Assembly (NCBI GenBank): GCA_026686845.1
Contig: JAIVEN010000009.1
Span: 40,325,001-40,389,000 of the forward strand
DNA: 64,000 nt
From: Adenanthera pavonina
Taxonomy: Eukaryota > Streptophyta > Magnoliopsida > Fabales > Fabaceae
Reading direction: 5' to 3'
Part shown: in pieces, positions 45,541 to 55,355 of the stretch
Numbering within the stretch: the first letter of the stretch is position 1
How the letters are laid out: every line of letters starts with the position of its first letter
Made by a program: the position numbers and the translations under genes
Notes under the pieces: generated by a model
The model's database searches: none
Seen by the model: the letters and a program-made list of their open reading frames with translations, nothing else
What the model was told of the DNA's origin: nothing

Positions 45541-47577
45541 ACTATTCTGGGACTCATTATTCAAACTTCATATAACTTGACATAATGCATAAAATCCAAC
45601 CCCATTAGATGGTTTTGTCTAATAAGTTTAATTGGTAAAAAGATTCAAAATCTAATTAAAAGAAGTGAGACTTCCATTCTATTTGTGTATACAATATTAG
45701 AAAGTGAAATGAGGCGTACTCTTTTGGGAAAGGGACATGGAAAAGTTTTATACAAGTTTTATTGGCTTATGGAATATGTGAGTCTTCTATCTCATACTAT
45801 TATTGACCGTGTCTTTATTATTTATGACCACTTCAAATTACTGGAATAAGCAATTCATCCAGGTCCTTGATCTTTTTATAATTATTTTTGAAAGGCCTCT
45901 GAACTCATTTCAAAGCGTATTAGAGTAATTAATTCTTTTGGTCAACTTTGGTTAACACTTCTGTCTTAAGTGCATTTGGCACCCCTTGTGGTTCACTACT
46001 TCACTCATCTCTTTCTTTTTTTTTATAATTAATTTTTTATTCATATTGACTTCGCTATTCCTTTTCTCTTTTTCTGCTTTTTTATTTTCTCCCATGAACA
46101 CAGATGGATGAAACCAGAAAAAATTAAGATGGAGGGGTGAAAATTCATGGTGAAGCATTAAAGGAGACAAATTAACAATTTTGAGGGGGCCAAGATAACC
46201 ACAAACATTAGGCGTGATTCAGTAATTTTCTCCAAAATAATATAAAATATGTAGGTAACATACGGAAGACTTGTTTTTCAAGGCGGTTTTGTGTAGAACG
46301 CAGGTCTATTTGTGGTTGTGCAAGATGCTTCATTGTACTTTGTAGGTGAAATTTATGCCAGTTTTTCAAATCAATTGGAACTTTTCATGACCAACGTATA
46401 GTTAGGTAAAGTAGTTATTATTAATATTATTCCTTCCAGTTTTAAATATAGGATTTTTTACCTTGATTTAAAATATAACACCTTTTTTAGAATATGAGGT
46501 AGTATTTATCACACATTTCTAAAAAAATGTCCATATTTAATTCATTCTAAAGAAAGAGAGAGAGATATTAAATAAGGATAATTTTGAAAAAATGCTTTAA
46601 TTTTCAGAACAATCAAGTAGTTAACCAACTTTAATTCACATCCTGAATCCATGTAATTTGATTAAAATGATCTTATATTAAGAACTGGAGCAGGTATTAC
46701 TAGTATTGGTAGACATGATTTGGTAGCTAGTTAATCTTGATCAAAAATGTATATGAACTGATTTGATTTTTAAATGTCTTGGAAATTTCTTTTAATGGGC
46801 ACGATTTTTATTTCTTAGGTTCAATGGGCATGATTTTGATATATACAGAAGTATTCAACAATTTGCGAAATCTACTTGACAGAAATTATAGATACTTTGT
46901 TGGTGAAATTTCTGAAATATATGTTTAATATCGAAGAAAAAAAATTACAATGTACATTTTTCTTCAATACATTGAGAGAATTATGTCTAGCCTATTTCCT
47001 AATATTGTGTATCTCTGCATTTGCATTTAACCAACATTTAATGGAGAGTGGAACGTTGGCAAAAAAAAAAAAAAAGACATCATAATATTCCTATGTTATG
47101 GGAGAAAATAATTTTTATTTTGAATAAAATTTCTACTTTAATAGAATATGTACCAACAAAGTCCTGGCATAGTTGGTATATAACTAGGTCTATAAGCATG
47201 CTATACTAAATTCAGTCTCTAGCCGTGTGTATGAAAAATACTTTATTGGTAGAGGCAAAACCCATTTTGATGATCTCCACGTCTTCAAAATATTAGTCTT
47301 CACCTGTTGGTTGGATAAATATCATTAGTGCTTACCTAACTCGTTAAAATATGGTTATTAAGTTAAATACATAAAATATTAAATATATTATTAGGTTAAT
47401 TAATTGCTAGCTAGAATTGACAAAAATTATCAATTTTTATCTTAATGCGTTAATCTGATTTTTTTTTGGGAAAAATGTATTTTTGTCATGTATAAAAAAA
47501 ATAATTACTTAATCTTCATATATATATAATTAATCTTGATATATACATACTTTTCAATCATATAGCAGTGATACTGA
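45541..47577. other. Unassigned DNA, about 2 kb
   Basis: No coding sequence could be supported. About 46430-46520 (ATTCCTTCCAGTTTTAAATATAGG, then GATTTAAAATATAACACC) resembles the ends of Stowaway-type MITEs. 47033-47145 is a diverged repeat of 13626-13700. The open frame at 46876-47085 ends in a poly-A/Lys run and is probably chance. There is a poly-A run at about 47060-47075. The rest shows no similarity to other parts of the window. Confidence 0.4.
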
Positions 47578-47820
47578 TGTAACATCCTGTAACGCTGTTC
47601 GTTTAATAATTTAATGTAGTCTTATATATTCCAATGATTACCAAAAAGGCCGCAAAAATTACGTCCAAGGATTAATGGTTTACAAAAGCAGCTTTTAATT
47701 AAATTAAATACAATTAAACTCTATTTTATGTTATGAACAAAATTATGTAAAAGTGAAATTGAATATACATTGAAAAGTGTATATATATATAATGTCTCAA
47801 TAACCGGGGACAACCACGCA
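47578..47820 (+). repeat. Fragment of a different LTR
   Basis: It begins TGTAACATCCTGTAACGC, an LTR-like start that differs from both A and B, and includes TCTCAATAACCGGGGAC near 47795. It ends where a truncated B LTR begins at about 47821. Assignment is by the terminal motif only. Confidence 0.35.
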
Positions 47821-48337
47821 TATATGAATGGTCTTTGAGTGACCATTTGCCTTTGGTGGCAATTGGAGGTAGTTAGTGGTGAGTTTTGGTCAATAAGTGG
47901 CCTAAATGCTGTCAGGGGTCCAGAATCTCTATACGGAGTTGGATTGAGGTGAATGTTAGTGCATATGAATAGTTTGAGACTAGATTGACTTGTAGGAGTT
48001 GGAATCAAGTCAATCGGAGGTCGGAGCATAATGTTATGCGCATTGGAAGGTTGCCCCGATGTATGAAGTTTTCTGGTCTAGAAAACCAGTATGGGGCACC
48101 ATGGTGCTAGGTAGAAGGCTATGACACCATGAGGTCCAGTAGCATGATGAGACAAGGGAGGTTTGGAGCTGTGGCGATACTGTAGTGGCCGTGGCCCCAA
48201 CCCAGATTTTGGTGTTCTTTGGTTCGTTTTCGCTGTTCTAAAGTTTTGGAAAGTTGTTTTGAGATGTTAGGGTTGCGTTTGGTTGGATTTTGAAGTTTTT
48301 GGTTGATTTTGGAGGTGTTTGGAGGTAGGGTGTTACA
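47821..48337 (+). mobile_element. Truncated family-B LTR (B7), 3' end
   Basis: It matches the final about 520 bases of B6 and ends with the terminal GTAGGGTGTTACA. There is no PBS after it; CACTA-type sequence follows instead. Confidence 0.85.
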
Positions 48338-48511
48338 ATACTCCTCACTATTTTACTTTAATTTAGCGAGGAAAAAAATACACCTCACTAATTTCCTCAC
48401 TAACTTTAAATTTTGCAACCAAATTTGCTAAACCTCGCTAATTTCCTCGCTAGGTGTGTATTTTAACGAGGAATGGATTATCCCTCGCTAAATAGAATTT
48501 TTCTAGTAGTG
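48338..48511 (-). mobile_element. Terminal fragment of a CACTA (En/Spm-type) transposon
   Basis: Reading the minus strand from 48511, the sequence starts CACTACTAGAAAAATTC, the conserved end of plant CACTA elements. Subterminal repeats follow, built on TAGCGAGG / TAGTGAGG (at least six in about 160 bases, both orientations). The other end is not in the window. The left edge is the B7 LTR terminus. Confidence 0.8.
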
Positions 48512-48763
48512 CTTTCACCACAGCCCCAGTAAGTTTGTCATGGTGCAAGTGGTCTCTGCTTGAAAAATTTAAAAGATCCCAAGTGTCTCTCACCACCGTG
48601 GCTCTATTCCTCGTCATGGCGTGGCCCTTTGCTATTTCAAAGTTTAGCTTTGCTCTATTTGGATTCTTTCCCCAGTTCTGGTTCCTCTAGTCCTGTACAC
48701 ATTATCAATTGTACTCCGTTAGCTAGAGACTAAGTTCAAGATAATGTAATGAGGGTTGTTATA
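48512..48763 (-). mobile_element. Family-B LTR fragment, minus strand (LTR start)
   Basis: This is the complement of the first about 250 bases of the family-B LTR. It ends exactly at the LTR terminus GGTTGTTATA (complement of TATAACAACC). The CACTA end is inserted in it on the left. Confidence 0.82.
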
Positions 48764-50070
48764 GAGAAAGGATACAAACGAGACAAAAGCTAAAATTTGA
48801 AATAGAGAAGGGTTACACCACAGTGAGATATAGGACCGCTGCAATGAATGAGTTGCAACTTTAAAAAAAATTTTGGACAAAAAGGGCTTCATATCACGAT
48901 AAACCTACCCACTGCCAGAACGAGAATCTATTTAAAAAAAGAAGCATTTTAATCAGCTGAGCAAGGAACAAATGTAGGAGATAAGAGATAGCAACGTTAG
49001 GGCTTCAAAGATCATGTCTTGAGAGTTGATTTTTGGACTCTAGGAGCTCGATTACAAGTTAGTAGGTGATTTTTGCTCCTCCCTCTGTGTTTTTCTTCAG
49101 TTTTTGAGATGATTTTCAAGTATATGTTTAGATTTCCCATTTTGGAGGAAATCTACTAATTAAAATGGATGTAATAGGTTTAATGAGGTGTTATTTAGTG
49201 TTAGGAAGCCTTTGGTATGCATTTTGGTTGGATTGTGATAAGTTTGAGTAGAACCCTAGATTGATTTTGGTTGAGGGGGTATGGAATCAGAATTGCATGT
49301 GGAATATTACGATGTGGGTGATTAATTAGAGCTCATTAGAGTATAGTGGTGTTATTGGAACCTTGGGTTAAGCATACTTAGTTGAATTGTGGATTTTGGA
49401 TAGTTATGTTATATGTTAATTAAAGATATTATGGTATTGTAGTGATTGTTTGGTTGATCGAAGGACTTCAAGTCATGGGTTGGCAATCTGAGAAACTTGT
49501 GGAATCCTTGTGTGTGTGGTATTGACGACCTAAGGTAACTGGGTGTTTGTGTTTGCATGTTTTGTTGATTGTATCTATATATATATGCATGTTTCCATTC
49601 ATATCATGTTATTATTATATGTGTGTGTATGGTTTCTCTATATTTTATGGTATAAACACAGCTAGATGTAGTACAGATTTAGATTCAATGGCCTTGATAT
49701 GTGATGTTGATGAACATGATATTACACGTGTACATAGCATGTTAGTATAATCATGATGATGAATATGATAACGATGATGATTGCATGATGGCATAGCGCG
49801 AACATCATCACTATATGTACATTGTGAGAAATGGTGGATCAGGTGGTGTTGATGAGTTATGATATGATGATATGTGATATAGTGAAATAAGAAATAGATC
49901 CCTACATCTAAATCCTCTCCTATGGCTTGGAGAGCCAAGTGGCAATGGACTGCACCTTCCCAAAATCACCACCAATTCATGGTGGTCAAGGGAAAAGAAA
50001 GCCATGGCCAAGCATTAGTGTTACCTTTGGCCAAGTTCACTAGTATGAGATGAGCTTGGTGATATCCTAG
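48764..50070 (+). mobile_element. Family-B LTR (B8), part 1: 5' LTR of gypsy copy 3
   Basis: It matches B2 from about LTR position 90 onward (ACGAGACAAAAGC; AAATTTGAAATAGAGAAGGG), so the first bases are missing, cut by the minus-strand B fragment. It proceeds to GAGCTTGGTGATATCCTAGAA, where family-A sequence takes over at 50071. Confidence 0.82.
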
Positions 50071-50178
50071 AATTTTGTTATGGCATTTATTGTGATTCAA
50101 GATCCTACTATGATATAAATAGACTTTAGAATGGTTAATTATGTGGGAAATGGGCCTATAAAGGAGGTGTTACATTTT

Positions 50179-50190
50179 TGGTATCAGAGC
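50179..50190 (+). promoter_or_regulatory. Primer binding site of the family-A element (first copy)
   Basis: TGGTATCAGAGC lies four bases after the LTR end. It is the standard complement of the 3' end of initiator tRNA-Met in plant LTR elements. Confidence 0.9.
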
Positions 50191-50345
50191 TAAAGGTTTT
50201 GGGCCTCGGAGCCGAAGGATTAGGCTCTCAGAGCAATAGTAATGAGCCAATACAGTTTAAGTATGCAAAATTAATAGTGATAAATAAATTGTTCTTTAGT
50301 ATTATTCTACTAACTAGTTGTTATTGTGATTGAAGGATAGTAAAG

Positions 50346-51461
50346 ATGTCTTCAATAAATAACAGCTCAGTTGTAGATGGTTATGAAGAGCCTGAGATGG
50401 TACCAGAGGTACACTATCAAGAGGAAAGTATAGGATTCAACGAGGTTCCTGTTGAGAATGTAGAAGAAGGACAGTATGAAGTTGGAATTCCCCAATCAAT
50501 ACAGGAGGCTATTCCAGCAGTACCTATACGAGCAGTTCCTCCTGTAAATGCCTTATCTCAGGAAAGGTCGGTTGAGGTATATGAAGATATGGACTACATG
50601 GCAGGATTTCTGTTGGATCCGAATAATACCCCGGATGATAGACCGGCAGATGTAGAACTTATAGTGTACCAGATCATACGTAAGTACTCAAAGGAATATG
50701 GTGCTTACTCAGAGGAACCGGAGCAAGTAATGGCATTCATGAGTAAGGTGTCAAAGGTTAAGACATTTCTAGAAGGAATAGGAACAGAATACCCTGAGCC
50801 GATCTGGATCACCACCCTCATCAATGAAATACCAGACGATGAGTTTTGGACACCCATTAAAGCAAAGTTAGAAGGAAGGGAGTACCAAAACTTAGCTCAT
50901 TGTATTAAGAATTATATGATAGAGGGGAAAGTTAAGAAGGCTAAGAAGGAGAAGATACAGAAGGGTGATTCAGGGAAGCAGCCAATTGTAGAAGTTCCTG
51001 AAGTTCCCACTGATGAAGCTCAGCGAGTATGGGAGATTGTGGCTAGATTCTATAATGAAAGTATCCGAAGTTATTGGGACTCTCCAATGACTACTTTCTT
51101 TGATATGTTAAGTGATGCAAAAGAATTTATGGAATCTCGAGGCCAACCATTCTTTGAGCCAGCATGGATAGATATAGTCCTCACCATATTGCCTGATGAT
51201 GATGACTATTGGGCAATGGTAAAGGATGAGATGAGAAGAGAATGGCCAGTAAGTTTTCAGGAATGTCTTCGAGAATTGAGGCATCGTGAAAAGCTGAGGA
51301 TGGAACTGGTGAACATCGAACGGGCTGAAACTGACCCTATAGAGTTCCTGAACCATGAGAACCCAATAGAGGGACAATATAAGGAACAGCCAGAACTAGA
51401 AGAGGACCTGCAAGAGGACTCCGTGTCAACCTATGTTCATGACAGTCCTAGTTCCTCATAG
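50346..51461 (+). CDS. Gag-like protein of family A, with duplicated domain (371 aa)
   Basis: This intact frame starts at the first ATG after the PBS leader (171 bases after the LTR end). The N-terminal about 100 residues are acidic and Pro/Val-rich. Two related domains of about 90 residues follow: residues 103-192 and 223-312. They align at YPEPIWITTLINEIPDDEFW (149-168) and FFEPAWIDIVLTILPDDDDY (269-288), at FLEGIG / FMESRG, and at CIKNYM / CLRELR. A Lys-rich linker (195-211) joins them and an acidic tail ends the protein. The W.......P pattern recalls LTR-retrotransposon Gag capsid segments, but no zinc knuckle, protease or RT is present. I infer a capsid-like role by position (LTR, PBS, ORF); homology is unproven. 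Confidence 0.75.
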   Translation: MSSINNSSVVDGYEEPEMVPEVHYQEESIGFNEVPVENVEEGQYEVGIPQSIQEAIPAVPIRAVPPVNALSQERSVEVYEDMDYMAGFLLDPNNTPDDRPADVELIVYQIIRKYSKEYGAYSEEPEQVMAFMSKVSKVKTFLEGIGTEYPEPIWITTLINEIPDDEFWTPIKAKLEGREYQNLAHCIKNYMIEGKVKKAKKEKIQKGDSGKQPIVEVPEVPTDEAQRVWEIVARFYNESIRSYWDSPMTTFFDMLSDAKEFMESRGQPFFEPAWIDIVLTILPDDDDYWAMVKDEMRREWPVSFQECLRELRHREKLRMELVNIERAETDPIEFLNHENPIEGQYKEQPELEEDLQEDSVSTYVHDSPSSS

Positions 51462-52711
51462 ATGATAGTCAGTTATATGCATATGTGAATATGTATATAT
51501 GTAAAGAATGCTGACTGACTGCTAATCTTGAGATGTAATATATAAGCAGTCATAAAAAGTATAAGAGGTGGAAGACAGAAAAGCTAAGAAGAGGAATAAA
51601 GCCAGCCATCAGGAAAAGGAAGGCCTAATACGAAGTAGGCAATTGAGTATGCTAGTAGAGGTTAGCAGAATTACGAGGAATAGTTTGAATAATCAAAGTT
51701 TTATGTCTGCTACCTAATAAATGTAAGAAAAGCAGAAAGAGAATGAAGCTATGAAATAATCGTAGCAAGAAAAGAAAGATACTCTTCTTGATTATAGTTT
51801 TTCCTACAAGTATGAAGTATCGTTTCATGAAAATCTGGCCTAAGAATATTCTAGGGGGCATAAGGGATTAGTCTTAAGGATAGCTAATTGTAGTTGCTGG
51901 ATTAGTTGAGGATGTTTTATATATTGTTTATTTACCTTAGGTCTTGAATTCTTTCAGAGTTAGATCACAGTTAGATCCTATCAGTAAAAAGATGATGTAG
52001 GATCACAGAGGATCCTAGTAGGGCTTAGAGATCGCAGTAGATCTCATGGTCGCAGTAGACCAATAATGAGGTTGCAGTAGACCTCCACAGAGAATGAGAT
52101 GATGAGCCCTACAGTACTGATAGTTCTCTGAAAAAGGATGACCTAGGATGATTTTAGAAAGATATGAAACCTCATTAATCAGCAGCTAGTATGAATGTTT
52201 ACTTAAGGCTTTTCTCAAATGTCCAGTCACTAACTCGAAAGTAGCAAAGAAATGTGATGGTAGGTGATGACAATGAATATGAAAGTAAGTACATCACCTA
52301 TAAATAAGTCTAGTGGCAAGATGTTTTCAGTAATGAATAAAAATGAAAATGGGGATGAGATACCATTATTGGATAGTAAACAGTTGATAGAAGAAAGATG
52401 GAAATAGTGGTTGAATGGCCTAGAAATTAAAGTAGTAAAATATTTAAGGGTTAGATAGATAAGTTATGGCTTGAAATGAAGCACATTGACAGTATTATAT
52501 AAGACCAATTTTGGCATGAGTACATACAGAGCCCTGAGCATTCAATAGTTAAGTGAGCTCAAATGAGGAAAATGTAAAGAGTAAGAAAGAAAAGATGTGC
52601 TGATTGTTAAATAAGGGCACTATGAAGTTATGATGAAGCCAAATAGTCTTACAAATGCACCTGCTACGACTACATGAATAAAAGTATAAGTGATGTAATG
52701 GTGGTTCTCAA
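51462..52711 (+). other. Non-coding internal region of the family-A element
   Basis: It is stop-rich in all frames, with no pol motifs. A short direct-repeat cluster at about 52000-52095 has GCAGTAGATC / GCAGTAGACC units (ATCGCAGTAGATC, GGTCGCAGTAGACC, GTTGCAGTAGACC). The rest has no similarity elsewhere in the window. Confidence 0.6.
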
Positions 52712-53892
52712 GAATGATGTGGATAGGTTCAAGAAGGTTGTGGAAAGCTCAAAAAGTGGTGGACCAAGTTTGGAAAGCAAGGGAGCATCATAAGGTAGTT
52801 AATTTCCCATACTAGCATTATGTTATCATGTTTGTTTCAATGTGTTGTATGCCTTGTCATATGATTGCAATGATGATTTGAGATTATTTATGTGTATTGG
52901 CTAAGTTGTTGGAGGGGCATTGAGACCCCGGGATGTCCATTTGTCAAAACGAAACTCTGCCGAAATTTTTATGAATTCATATGACACAAATGTGATAATG
53001 CATTCAAAGTGTGTTAAGGTATGCAAAATGTGTTATCTTGATATTTTATGTTTAATGTGATGATGTGATGGCTTGTTGGGTGTTAACTACTGAGATTCTT
53101 TGAATCTCACCCTCCCAAATATTAACCATGAATAGGTAGCAGCAATGGCAAGTCCACCAAGGAAGAGAAGGGAAAGGAGAAAGACTTTGGCCATTAATGT
53201 GATATTTAAGGCATCGGCCATGAGTTTTGATCTGTTGCATAAATTGGTAAATGTGATGATAAATAAGTTTCTTCCAAATTTTAATATTCCTTTAAGTTCT
53301 AGCTAAGGTGTGGCATGATATGAAGATGAATTATGGTCATGGAAATATCTTACAATTTTTGTATTGTAAGTATAAGGATACAAATGATCATTCTGACCAC
53401 TACCAAATGAATGTTCTACAATATGGGATAGTTGATGTATAAAGTATGAATGTTATCTATTTTTAAAAACTATATAGAAAGAGCTTTCATGTGGTCCAAA
53501 GATCACTCAAATAGGATGAGTGTAAGATTTATAGTGAATTTTCAAAGTTAGCTCAGAAAACTGGAATTTCTGAAATTGACCATATGAATGGTAGAAATTC
53601 ACGAAATTTACTGTACAAATTGGCCAAATAATTGCTCTGATTGATATTTTTCCCATGTAAATAATATTTTAAGCTACACATGGAGACTTGAATCACATGC
53701 ATACGATTTTTATTGATTTAGTTATAAATTTCCAAAATTTAATTGGAATAAATGAATTAGATTAAATGAATAGTGCCAAAGTTGGAAAAATTTTGTTATG
53801 GCATTTATTGTGATTGAAGATCCTACTATGATATAAATAGACTTTAGAATGGTTAATTATGTGGGAAATGGGCCTATAAAGGAGGTGTTACA
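52712..53892 (+). repeat. Family-A LTR (A7), 3' part
   Basis: It matches A1 from about 1925 to 3078, including the TGAGATTCTTTGAATCTCA palindrome at about 53090-53108, and ends GGTGTTACA. The first about 1.35 kb of the LTR is missing, and no polypurine tract precedes it. Confidence 0.88.
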
Positions 53893-53896
53893 TTTT

Positions 53897-53908
53897 TGGT
53901 ATCAGAGC
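53897..53908 (+). promoter_or_regulatory. Primer binding site of the family-A element (second copy)
   Basis: TGGTATCAGAGC lies four bases after the A7 LTR end. It is followed by a leader nearly identical to that after the first PBS, which stops at 54003. Confidence 0.88.
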
Positions 53909-54003
53909 TAAAGGTTTTGGGCCTCGGAGCCGAAGGATTAGGCTCTCAGAGCAATAGTAATGAGCCAGTACAATTTAAGTTAGGAAAATGAATAGTGATA
54001 AAT

Positions 54004-54094
54004 GAAAGAGGCCAGTAGGAAATGAATGATAGAAAAAAAAAAGAGAGAGAGAAGAAAAAGTAATTATGAAAAGAATCAGTAGGGAGAAACTAAT
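54004..54094. other. Purine-rich filler at the right edge of the A insertion
   Basis: About 90 bases with an A/G-rich run (GAAAAAAAAAAGAGAGAGAG region) that match neither the A leader nor the B LTR. Confidence 0.4.
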
Positions 54095-55207
54095 GATGAT
54101 GATATAAGCTTGTGGTTCTAACGTATATAAGAGAGACATGCATTCCATTATAGTTTGCATTATATACATAATGTACACATTCATGTGGATAGATGATATA
54201 AGCTACTTGTGGTTGTCCCCAGTTACTTAGACTTTGTCTCACACCCCCTCTTATGACTAACATTTGAGGTGAAAGCTCTGCCAATAGTCTGGACAAGACA
54301 AAGGAGTAGTAATCTATCAGACACGTGAATATTCAAGTCATGGTAGTGCTTCTGTACTGTTTATATTTTGCATTATGCCAAGTAGGATAGTATGTTTGTA
54401 ATCTATATGAAAACAATGATATCGAGATGATGATGGTTGTATGATAATGATGAGGATGAATGTTGTATAATGATATGTATGATTGTAATGATGATGTTAG
54501 TGAATGGCCATATGTCTGTGCCCAAAGTGGATTTGGGCCTTGCATATGTGTTTTGGGCATGTAGCCCACTGAGTGGAATTGGGGTTCAAGGGGTTAAATC
54601 CTGGGGGAGTAGTTTCTCTAGGGTGATGCCTCTTTAGACAAGTTGGTAAAGTCAATTAATATGAATGGTCCCTAGGTCCCAATCTGCTTTGAATGGCAAT
54701 TAGGAGAGGTTTATTGTGAATTTTGGCTAAAAAGTGGCCAAAACAGTATCAGCTATCCCAAATCTCCATATGGAGATGGATTCAAGTGAAATTAGTGTTT
54801 ATTGTTAGATTAGGTCAAGATTGACTTGTAGGAGTTGGAATCAAGTTAATTGGAGGTTCAAGCATAAAGTTGTGCATATCAGAAGTTCACCTCGTAATCT
54901 TGGAAATTGTTGATATTGTATCAACAATGGGTGCCATGGCATTAGAAGCTTGGCCATGGTGTCATTCGCTACTACCTCTCCTAGGCCATGGCAGTATTAC
55001 AGCTAATTGTGGCATTAACGTATACTACCTTTTTGAGGCTGCGGTGCTATTGTAGATGGCCATAACCCTAACCTTGTTTTAGTGCTCTTTGGTACTTTTT
55101 CAAGGTTTTGATGTTTCAGGAGTTGAATTTGGGGTGTTCTAGTTTGATTTGGCAAGTTTTTGGAATTTTTGGTGAATAGTAGAGGTGTGTTGTAGTAGGG
55201 TGTTACA
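54095..55207 (+). mobile_element. Family-B LTR (B8), part 2: 3' end of gypsy copy 3 5' LTR
   Basis: It resumes the B LTR at GCTTGTGGTTCTAACG and runs to the terminal GTAGGGTGTTACA. About 55-65 bases of LTR are lost at the A insertion. It is similar to 1-572 plus 3079-3150 over its last 650 bases. Confidence 0.85.
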
Positions 55208-55210
55208 TTT

Positions 55211-55226
55211 TGGTATCAAAGCAATA
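55211..55226 (+). promoter_or_regulatory. Primer binding site of gypsy copy 3
   Basis: TGGTATCAAAGC, three bases after the LTR end; one mismatch from the iMet-type TGGTATCAGAGC. Confidence 0.85.
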
Positions 55227-55355
55227 GTTCAAGCTATTATTTCGGCTTGTGGTAATGCTTGGCACAATTTCAATTACATAAACTTATATATTCCCATTGC
55301 AATACTAGTACAAAGCCATATAACTAAACATGTTGTTACTTGTGTGTAAGAGAAA

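Larger units (their letters stand above)
50071..54003 (+). mobile_element. Rearranged family-A element carrying the Gag-like ORF
   Basis: Order: last about 104 bases of an A LTR (end GTGTTACA at 50174), PBS, leader, 371-codon ORF, about 1.25 kb of non-coding internal sequence, then the last about 1.18 kb of an A LTR (about 52712-53892), a second PBS and a second leader. A 215-bp direct repeat (50071-50285 and 53789-54003) bounds it. There is no pol sequence. It lies inside LTR B8. The layout is that of a TR-GAG-type non-autonomous LTR element, in a tandem or circularly permuted form. Confidence 0.8.

Noticed and set aside
46876..47085. 69-codon frame ending in a lysine run
   Set aside because: The lysine run is a poly-A tract; no motif, homologue or codon pattern supports coding.
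50179..50190. tRNA-like sequence
   Set aside because: Only the 12-base primer complement is present, immediately after an LTR end; there is no tRNA gene structure.
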